From NCBI GenBank assembly GCA_018066065.1, contig JAGHSC010000251.1, forward strand, positions 1 to 13,747: a stretch of DNA of 13,747 nucleotides, given 5' to 3'. This DNA comes from Candidatus Cryptobacteroides faecihippi (GTDB taxonomy: Bacteria > Bacteroidota > Bacteroidia > Bacteroidales > UBA932). Every line of letters begins with the position of its first letter. Within the stretch, counting starts at the first letter, position 1. The notes under the pieces are model-generated. The model was not told where the DNA came from. It saw only the letters and a program-made list of their open reading frames with translations, and ran no database searches. The position numbers and the translations under genes were made by a program. This document shows, one piece after another, positions 8,770 through 13,747 of this stretch.

Positions 8770-10134
8770 TTATTTCAGGATCTGGATGACGGTGTGGCGC
8801 TCAAGGACGTCACCCTCGGCCGTGCGGATCTCGAAGCAGTCGGTTCCGTCGGGGAGAGGATTGCGGGCCATGGTGCATCCCTTGTTCTCCTTTACCGCCC
8901 TCTTTGCAGCAGAGAGCGCCTCCTCGCCAGTCTTGTAGGCGAAGAGGAGAGTCTTCCTGCTCCTGCGGGAACGGTGGCGCCCATGCTGCTGAAGCATCTT
9001 CTCATCATATTCAATGTCCCAGGCACGGTAGGCATCGATGGAACTGTCTTCGAAAAGCGACAGCTGATGATTTTCCTCGTGAGTGAGCTTGAAGACACCG
9101 AGACCGACCTGGCGCAGGGGAGTGACTCCATCCCAGATGGAAGGTATCATCCTCCTCGCCTCATTGAGAATCAGTGCGGTAACATCGGTTGGCGTCTCTG
9201 TCGCATGCTGCCTTGAATGCACTTCGAAGTCCTTTGTCTTGACGAAGACCGAGACACCGCCCGCCTTGAACGAATCGAGCCTTATCCTGTGAGCCACCTC
9301 CACCGCAACCTTGAAGAGCTCCCGGTCCAGCAGCCTTGGATCGGAGATGTCCTTGCTGAACGTCCTTTCGGCACTGCAGCTTTTCGCTTCCTGAGTCTCC
9401 GTCTCGACGGGGGAGTCATCGATACCGTTTGCGTGCATGTGAAGCTGCGCGGCCGCATTCGACCCGACAATGTTGCCGAGTGACAGTGTCCCCAGGGTTG
9501 CAAGCTTGCCGATCGTGTCGACCCCGCTGGCCACAAGCCTTTCCTCAGTCTTCTTCCCGACCCAGAGCAAGTCCCTCACCGGCAAAGGCCACATCTTTTC
9601 CTTGACTTCCGTGTCCCAGAGCGTGTGGACCTTGTCCGGCTTTTCGAAGTCTGACGCCATCTTCGCAAGCAGCTTGTTCGACCCGACTCCGACATTGACG
9701 GTGAATCCGAGAAGCGAGCTGACATCCTTGCGGAGCTCGTTGGCGACTTTGACAGGGTCCCGCCCCTGAAGCCTTTCTGTCATGTCCAGGAAACACTCAT
9801 CGATGGAGAACTGCTCCAGAGTCGGTGAATATGTGCGGCAGATGGCGATGAAGTTCGAAGAGCACTTGCTGTACCATTCCCAGTCGCCGCGCACAATGAC
9901 AAGCCCGGGGCACTTGCGGAGCGCCATCGAGACCGGCTCGGCAGTGTTGATGCCGTATTTCTTGCAAGGGATGGATTTGGCGGAAACGATGCTCCTACGG
10001 TCTGAAGGATCTCCGGAAACGACTGAGGGAATGAGCCTTATGTCCTCTCCTCCTTCCGCCATGATCTTCACTGCAGACCATGAGACGAAGGCTGAGTTGA
10101 CATCGATGTGGAATATGACCCTTCCCTTTGGCAT
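8770..10134 (-). CDS. dinB: Y-family DNA polymerase (DNA polymerase IV type) with C-terminal extension
   Basis: A 454-residue translesion DNA polymerase that copies past damaged bases with low fidelity. Palm motifs are FHIDVNSAF (8-16, metal ligand D11; F16 is in the steric-gate position) and FSIDECFLD (109-117, D112 and E113). The fingers carry RRSIVSAKS (46-54) and KYGI (59-62). Next come NVGVGSNKLLAKMASDFEKPDKVHT (147-171), a helix-hairpin-helix region (LLWVGKKTEERLVASGVDTIGKLA, 189-212) and the little-finger domain with SAERTFSKD (254-262). QLSLF at 357-361 is a classical beta-clamp-binding motif, where many relatives end. Here about 90 residues follow: a basic linker (HGRHRSRRSRK, 384-394) and a small alpha/beta-looking segment to 454. 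Its ATG overlaps the upstream oxidoreductase stop (TGATG), implying translational coupling. No LexA-like box is evident upstream. The family call is secure; symbol by family. Confidence 0.93.
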   Translation of the reverse strand: MPKGRVIFHIDVNSAFVSWSAVKIMAEGGEDIRLIPSVVSGDPSDRRSIVSAKSIPCKKYGINTAEPVSMALRKCPGLVIVRGDWEWYSKCSSNFIAICRTYSPTLEQFSIDECFLDMTERLQGRDPVKVANELRKDVSSLLGFTVNVGVGSNKLLAKMASDFEKPDKVHTLWDTEVKEKMWPLPVRDLLWVGKKTEERLVASGVDTIGKLATLGTLSLGNIVGSNAAAQLHMHANGIDDSPVETETQEAKSCSAERTFSKDISDPRLLDRELFKVAVEVAHRIRLDSFKAGGVSVFVKTKDFEVHSRQHATETPTDVTALILNEARRMIPSIWDGVTPLRQVGLGVFKLTHEENHQLSLFEDSSIDAYRAWDIEYDEKMLQQHGRHRSRRSRKTLLFAYKTGEEALSAAKRAVKENKGCTMARNPLPDGTDCFEIRTAEGDVLERHTVIQILK

Positions 10135-11120
10135 CAGATTTCCCTCGAATCGTTAGGGAAGGCAACGCCCCATTCCTTCCTGAGGGAATCCATCATCCTC
10201 ATCATCCTGAGCGTCTCGCTGTGAGGCATGAACGGCGACTCGACCAAGCCCTTGTCAAGAGCATCGAAGCAGGCCGCTACCTCATATTCGAAACCAGTGA
10301 TCTGCGGAGGGGCATAGTACTCGGCGACAGGCACATAGTCGGCATTGAATATGCGCGCGACTGAAGGGTTGTTGATGTTTTCGACGAGGATGAAGCCCTG
10401 GTCGCAGGAGATTATGCCCTGGCGGTCGCTCCTGGAGTAGATGCCGCTGTGAAGGACTGCCATCCGCTCGCCGGGGTAGAACTGGGTGATGGTTTCCTGT
10501 GCGTCCACGCCCGTAGCGGTCCTGGTGCATGCGGAGACCATGCTCTCGACCTGGTCACCGAAGACCATCGCCGCGAAGTTGAGCGGGTAGATACCTATGT
10601 CGAGGAGGGCGCCTCCGGCCAGCTCAGGCTTCTGAACGCGCTCCTTGCCTGAAATCGGGTAGCAGAGATTTGCCGTCAGGGTGTGCGGCTTGCCGACCGT
10701 CTCCTCCCTGACAAGGTCCATGATCTTGAGCGACAGCGGCATGTACCTGGTCCAGATGGCCTCGGTGATGAAGACACCTTTCTCCTCTGACTTGCGGATC
10801 AGCGCCTCTGCCTCCCGCGCGTTGGCGGTGAACGCCTTCTCGCAGAGAACTGCCTTGCCGGCCTCGAGGCACAGCATGGCGTGCTCGTAGTGGTGGCTGT
10901 GCGGCGTGGCGATGTAGACAAGCTCGATCTCCGGATCTGCCACGAGTTCCTCGTACGAACTGTAAGCCTTTGATATTCCGAACCTTCCGGCGAACTCATC
11001 CGCCTTCTCCCTGGTCCTCGAGGCCACAGCGTCGATGACGCATCCGTTCATCCTTGCAATCGTTCCGGCCATCTTCGATGCGATGTGCCCTGTTCCCAAT
11101 ATTCCAATCTTTCTGTCCAT
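10134..11120 (-). CDS. Gfo/Idh/MocA-family NAD(P)-dependent oxidoreductase
   Basis: A 328-residue cytosolic oxidoreductase. The start at 11120 (MDRKIGILGTGHIASKMAGTIA) places the nucleotide-binding GTGHIA (9-14) at the usual distance from the N-terminus; longer forms back to 11243 would run through the divergent promoter and the CYTH start. The Rossmann part contains YIATPHSHHYEHAMLCLEAGKAVLCEKAFT (69-98), with the family Glu-Lys pair (E94-K95, normally followed by Pro but here by Ala). The catalytic half has EAIWTRYMP (120-128) and GGALLDIGIYPLNF (169-182). These features recall dihydrodiol-dehydrogenase-like members acting on sugars, polyols or diols, but the substrate cannot be named. The gene overlaps the following DNA polymerase gene by one base (TGATG) and is divergent from the CYTH gene. 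Confidence 0.88.
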   Translation of the reverse strand: MDRKIGILGTGHIASKMAGTIARMNGCVIDAVASRTREKADEFAGRFGISKAYSSYEELVADPEIELVYIATPHSHHYEHAMLCLEAGKAVLCEKAFTANAREAEALIRKSEEKGVFITEAIWTRYMPLSLKIMDLVREETVGKPHTLTANLCYPISGKERVQKPELAGGALLDIGIYPLNFAAMVFGDQVESMVSACTRTATGVDAQETITQFYPGERMAVLHSGIYSRSDRQGIISCDQGFILVENINNPSVARIFNADYVPVAEYYAPPQITGFEYEVAACFDALDKGLVESPFMPHSETLRMMRMMDSLRKEWGVAFPNDSREI

Positions 11121-11165
11121 GATGTCTTTTTTTCTGTCCAATCTGGATGGTTCCAGTCCGAATGA

Positions 11166-11173
11166 TAAAGATA
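11166..11173 (-). promoter_or_regulatory. -7-like box (TATCTTTA) for the oxidoreductase-dinB operon
   Basis: Minus-strand TATCTTTA differs from TAnnTTTG only in the last base and lies 45 nt before the ATG at 11120. No clear -33 element is seen. It is the mirror of the plus-strand box at 11185-11192. Confidence 0.35.
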
Positions 11174-11191
11174 CACCTTTTTTGTATCTTT
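11167..11191. repeat. 8-bp perfect dyad spanning the divergent promoter
   Basis: AAAGATAC (11167-11174) and GTATCTTT (11184-11191) are exact reverse complements separated by 9 bases (ACC followed by six T). The arms contain the -7 boxes of both flanking genes, so the dyad may simply be a symmetric bidirectional promoter, or also an operator controlling both sides. Confidence 0.6.
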
Positions 11192-11192
11192 G
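11185..11192 (+). promoter_or_regulatory. Bacteroidetes -7 box (TATCTTTG) for the CYTH gene
   Basis: Exact TAnnTTTG match ending 4 bases before the ATG at 11197. Initiation at the usual distance would fall on or next to the start codon, predicting a leaderless transcript. No good -33 TTTG is visible 19-21 bases upstream. Confidence 0.45.
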
Positions 11193-11196
11193 CGGC

Positions 11197-11679
11197 ATGG
11201 CACAGGAGATAGAACGCAAGTTTTTGGTGTGCGGAGACTTCAAGTCGGAAGCCTTCGCCAGCTACCGCATCGCGCAAGGGTATCTTAACTCGACCCCCGG
11301 AAGGACCGTCCGCGCCCGCGTCCGTGATGACAGAGGCTTCATCACGGTGAAGGGAGCAGCGGATGGCTCAGGAATATCCAGGTTCGAGTGGGAGAAGGAA
11401 ATCCCAGTCGAGGAAGCAGAGGCTCTGCTCCGCATCGCGGAACCCGGGATGATCGAGAAGACACGCTATCTTGTCAGGAACACCGATGGCATCCACACAT
11501 GGGAGGTGGATGTGTTTCACGGTGACAATGAGGGACTTGTCGTCGCTGAGATCGAACTTCACGATGTCGATGAGCCGTTCGACCGTCCGTCATGGCTTGG
11601 GGAGGAAGTCTCCCAGGACCGCCGTTACTTCAACTCATCCCTCACTCACCATCCGTTCAAGGAGTGGCAGCCAGCCTAG
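11197..11679 (+). CDS. CYTH domain protein (triphosphate tunnel metalloenzyme)
   Basis: A 160-residue protein of the CYTH superfamily, which hydrolyses or transfers triphosphates (inorganic triphosphate, nucleotides, thiamine triphosphate; class IV adenylate cyclases are a branch). The signature ExExK is at the very N-terminus (MAQEIERKFLV: E4, E6, K8), which fixes the ATG at 11197; an upstream in-frame ATG at 11035 lies inside the oxidoreductase gene. Alternating charged tunnel strands follow: TVRARVRDDRGFITVKG (37-53), SRFEWEKEIP (61-70), EKTRYLV (87-93), TWEVDVFHGDNEGLVVAEIEL (101-121). The length suits the short single-domain bacterial forms, which are most often tripolyphosphatases, so a cyclase role is less likely. 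The stop TAG at 11677-11679 is interleaved with the stop of the convergent gene. Confidence 0.9.
   Translation: MAQEIERKFLVCGDFKSEAFASYRIAQGYLNSTPGRTVRARVRDDRGFITVKGAADGSGISRFEWEKEIPVEEAEALLRIAEPGMIEKTRYLVRNTDGIHTWEVDVFHGDNEGLVVAEIELHDVDEPFDRPSWLGEEVSQDRRYFNSSLTHHPFKEWQPA
11676..11679. other. Shared palindromic stop (CTAG) of two convergent genes
   Basis: Plus-strand TAG (11677-11679) ends the CYTH gene, and minus-strand TAG (11678-11676) ends the six-hairpin gene. The coding regions overlap by 4 bp, so any terminator must lie within the opposite gene. Confidence 0.85.
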
Positions 11680-13670
11680 CGGGAGGCGTAGGTGATTGCA
11701 GCCTCGATGTTGATTCCGGACTCCCAAGGACGGCATGGACAGCCGCTAGGGACGCCTTCCACGTAGTACTCGACCCATGCTCCGGTCGAGTCGCGCTGAG
11801 CCATCATTTTCTCATAGACCTCATCGGCAAGAGGATTGCCGGACTTCACGAGAGCATAGAGGAACATTCCATAGTCGTAGCCAAGGATCGTGTTCTGGGA
11901 CGAGATCTTGCCGGTGGACTGGTAGAGGTCGATGACCTCCTGGAGCATTCCGGCCTTCTCCTCCTCGGTGAACAGCTGGGCATCGATGTAGAATGGGAAC
12001 AGCTTTGCTGAAGGGATGCTGTATCTCTTGATTTCAGGAATCTCGATTCCGGTCATGTCACGCTTCATGCACTCCTCGCAGAAGTAGAGAGAACCCTTGT
12101 AGTGATAGGTGACAGGGTAGTGCTCGAGGTAGCCAGGGTAGAGGCAGACGCCCGGCCTGGTCTGAGGGAACTCGATCTTCTCCTCGCGTGAAGGGTTGTT
12201 GATGTAGAACTTCCCGTCAGCGAAGAAGTTGCTGCGGTAGAGCTCGGTACAGTTGTCGATGTCTCCCTTGAGGGAAGCGACCTGCTCCTCGCTCCAGAGA
12301 TTGTTCCCGGTCACGAAGTCAAGAAGCTTCCTGCCGCCCTCGATGAAAAGCAGCGTGGCCTCGGCGGAGCCATGGAACATCACCGAGCGCGGAATGACTC
12401 CGCCGGCGATGTAGGTCTCGTCGCCGTTGAAAGGCAGCATGCCGTCCACGATGCAGGCCTGCTGAGCCTTGGCAGCCCACTCCAGCATCGGGAGGATCTT
12501 CTTGATGAATTCGGCGTCGCCGGACTTTTCAAAGTAGTCGAAGGCCTGCACGATGAGGTAGCCTGTGATCTCGGTGTCGTCATTCTCGTGCGGATGGAAT
12601 ATTCCCTCCCATCCAGCTGCCTGCGCATTGTGGATCAGGCCATACTTCTGCCAGATGCTGAAGTAGAATTCAAGCACCTTGCGCGCCTCGTCGGTGTGGC
12701 CCAGGGCGAGGAATGACCTTGACACGCCATAGTGGTCGCGGACGTAGACCATGTGGTAGACGACGCCTGCGAGCACGCCTCCGTCCTTGTCCTGCTGGCT
12801 CTTGAGCAGCGTGCCGATGTCGTCCACAGCCTCACTCAGCTTCTTTCCCTCATTCCTGTCAAGCGCGCTGAAGTCCAGCTTCGCCTGCGGTCTTGAATAT
12901 TCATACCAGCACTTTCTGCACTCTCTGAAGAGCTTCCTCCATGATGTGCCGGCGATTGTCCTTGCATTGTCGTCGAGGTCGGATGCGACCCCTTCCTTCT
13001 CCATCGAGGCGGAGATGACATAGATGTAGCCTGTACCCTTGCCTGCCTTGATGAGCATCATCTTCCTGTCGGCGTCATAGCTTTCCACGGAAGCCTTTCC
13101 CTTGGTGGCGATGTAGTAGCTGTAGCCACCCTTTGACTCGTAGCGGCTGTAGAACGGCACGCCCGGGTCGATCGTCACCTTCCATGCGGAAGTGAATCCG
13201 TCGAGGGTGACTTCCTCGAAGTGCATCGCGTCCACATGCTTCATGTACCTGGCCTCGAAGCAGGCTCCGAAATCGAAGCATACGGTCTTCTTTGCCTTGA
13301 TCTTCCTGACGAGGGAACTGCCTGAATATGAGACCATGTCGGTGATCCTTGCGGCGAGCGAACCATTGTCTGAGAGGGTGTGGTTCCAGATCGCGGTCCT
13401 TGGGATGCGGCTGCTTTCCACCTCCATCTCCCTTGTGCCTTCAGCATAGAGCATTCCGAGCATCGACGGTCCTGAGTACGGGTTGCCGAAGATCTGGTAG
13501 ATGTTTCCCTCGCGTCCGTAGGCGCAGAGCTTTCCGGTTCCCATCGAGTAGATGTCATGGAGTTCGGAAAAATCGTAGGTTCTGTAGTCAGCCTGTGCAT
13601 TGAAAAGCGAGGCGCAGGAAATGACTGCCGCCATGATGACGGCCGAGATTCTGGTCTTGGTTCTGTTCAT
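11676..13670 (-). CDS. Exported six-hairpin glycosidase-like protein of unclassified family
   Basis: A 664-residue exported protein. The ATG at 13670 starts MNRTKTRISAVIMAAVISCASLFNAQA, a signal sequence. A VISC lipobox-like run (C19) means it could be a lipoprotein; otherwise cleavage after NAQA is plausible. Residues about 28-260 are beta-rich. Residues about 270-660 look like an (alpha/alpha)6 toroid of the six-hairpin superfamily: QQDKDGGVLAGVVYHMVYVRDHYGVSRSFLALG (292-324), GWEGIFHPHENDDTEITGYLIVQAFDYF (353-380), GMLPFNGDETY (410-420) and a closing RPWESGINIEAA (647-658). D312, E363/D365 and E418 are acids in places where such enzymes hold catalytic residues. The layout recalls GH15/GH65/GH78-like folds, but I cannot place it in a CAZy family or name a substrate. 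It is transcribed alone from the right-hand edge. Confidence 0.72.
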   Translation of the reverse strand: MNRTKTRISAVIMAAVISCASLFNAQADYRTYDFSELHDIYSMGTGKLCAYGREGNIYQIFGNPYSGPSMLGMLYAEGTREMEVESSRIPRTAIWNHTLSDNGSLAARITDMVSYSGSSLVRKIKAKKTVCFDFGACFEARYMKHVDAMHFEEVTLDGFTSAWKVTIDPGVPFYSRYESKGGYSYYIATKGKASVESYDADRKMMLIKAGKGTGYIYVISASMEKEGVASDLDDNARTIAGTSWRKLFRECRKCWYEYSRPQAKLDFSALDRNEGKKLSEAVDDIGTLLKSQQDKDGGVLAGVVYHMVYVRDHYGVSRSFLALGHTDEARKVLEFYFSIWQKYGLIHNAQAAGWEGIFHPHENDDTEITGYLIVQAFDYFEKSGDAEFIKKILPMLEWAAKAQQACIVDGMLPFNGDETYIAGGVIPRSVMFHGSAEATLLFIEGGRKLLDFVTGNNLWSEEQVASLKGDIDNCTELYRSNFFADGKFYINNPSREEKIEFPQTRPGVCLYPGYLEHYPVTYHYKGSLYFCEECMKRDMTGIEIPEIKRYSIPSAKLFPFYIDAQLFTEEEKAGMLQEVIDLYQSTGKISSQNTILGYDYGMFLYALVKSGNPLADEVYEKMMAQRDSTGAWVEYYVEGVPSGCPCRPWESGINIEAAITYASR

Positions 13671-13697
13671 CTTTGCTGTGGATAGAGTTCGTTTGCG

Positions 13698-13705
13698 TAA
13701 ATATA
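13698..13705 (-). promoter_or_regulatory. -7-like box (TATATTTA) for the six-hairpin gene
   Basis: Minus-strand TATATTTA matches TAnnTTTG in all but the final base, 27 nt before the ATG at 13670. A TTTC lies roughly where the -33 TTTG should be. Beyond it, 13706-13747 shows nothing else recognisable. Confidence 0.35.
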
Positions 13706-13747
13706 GCAATTCCTTTCGTGAAACAGAAATCCATGGGTTGCAACATT

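Noticed and set aside
11035..11196. 54-residue N-terminal extension of the CYTH protein
   Set aside because: It lies inside the oxidoreductase gene, and the ExExK motif normally begins the protein.
11121..11243. 41-residue N-terminal extension of the oxidoreductase
   Set aside because: It would cover the divergent promoter and the CYTH start, and the Rossmann motif belongs at the N-terminus.
13671..13709. 13-residue extension of the six-hairpin protein
   Set aside because: It covers the putative -7 box and spoils a signal peptide that begins naturally at 13670.
1..13747. CRISPR arrays, tRNA/rRNA, insertion sequences, phage or toxin-antitoxin genes
   Set aside because: I looked for repeat-spacer patterns, RNA-gene signatures, transposase motifs and small paired genes and saw none.

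Overview
The window reads as chromosomal DNA of a fairly GC-rich member of the Bacteroidales. This is inferred from three things: -7 promoter boxes of the Bacteroidetes type (TAnnTTTG, e.g. TATCTTTG at 7282-7289 and 11185-11192), the absence of obvious Shine-Dalgarno sequences, and a gene set of secreted glycan-active enzymes. Codons favour ATC, CTC, AAG, GGA and AGG, which could fit Alistipes-like or Cryptobacteroides-like lineages. That narrower placement is a guess.

Layout. (1) 1-282, plus: the C-terminal end of a TolC/CzcC-type outer-membrane efflux protein, interrupted by an in-frame TAG. (2) 311-2698, plus: a secreted GH95 alpha-L-fucosidase. (3) 7210 down to 2702, minus: a cytosolic DUF1846/UPF0371 protein followed 7 bp later by a large secreted GH123-like (DUF6067-type) protein, which is split in two by a one-base frameshift near 3460-3480. 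(4) 7337-8581, plus: a secreted right-handed beta-helix (pectate-lyase-like) protein. (5) 8582-8769: a convergent intergenic spacer rich in inverted repeats. (6) 11120 down to 8770, minus: a Gfo/Idh/MocA oxidoreductase overlapping (TGATG) a Y-family DNA polymerase. (7) 11197-11679, plus: a CYTH/triphosphate tunnel metalloenzyme protein. (8) 13670 down to 11676, minus: a large exported six-hairpin glycosidase-like protein.

Organisation. Transcription alternates, giving three convergent junctions (3-bp gap at 2699-2701; 188 bp at 8582-8769; a 4-bp overlap in which one CTAG supplies both stops at 11676-11679) and two divergent promoter regions (7211-7336 and 11121-11196). The second divergent region contains a perfect 8-bp dyad placing a -7-like box on each strand.

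Function. Four exported proteins (GH95, GH123-like, beta-helix, six-hairpin) point to scavenging of fucosylated or otherwise complex glycans. No SusC/SusD pair, sensor or sulfatase lies in the window, so it is not a visible polysaccharide utilisation locus. The other genes are household or stress functions: translesion synthesis, polyphosphate/triphosphate chemistry, an oxidoreductase and efflux. I found no tRNA, rRNA, CRISPR array, insertion sequence or phage gene. I did not find a convincing new multi-gene system; the best leads are the symmetric divergent promoter, the likely leaderless genes, the extended DNA polymerase, the unclassified glycosidase-like proteins and the two interrupted genes.
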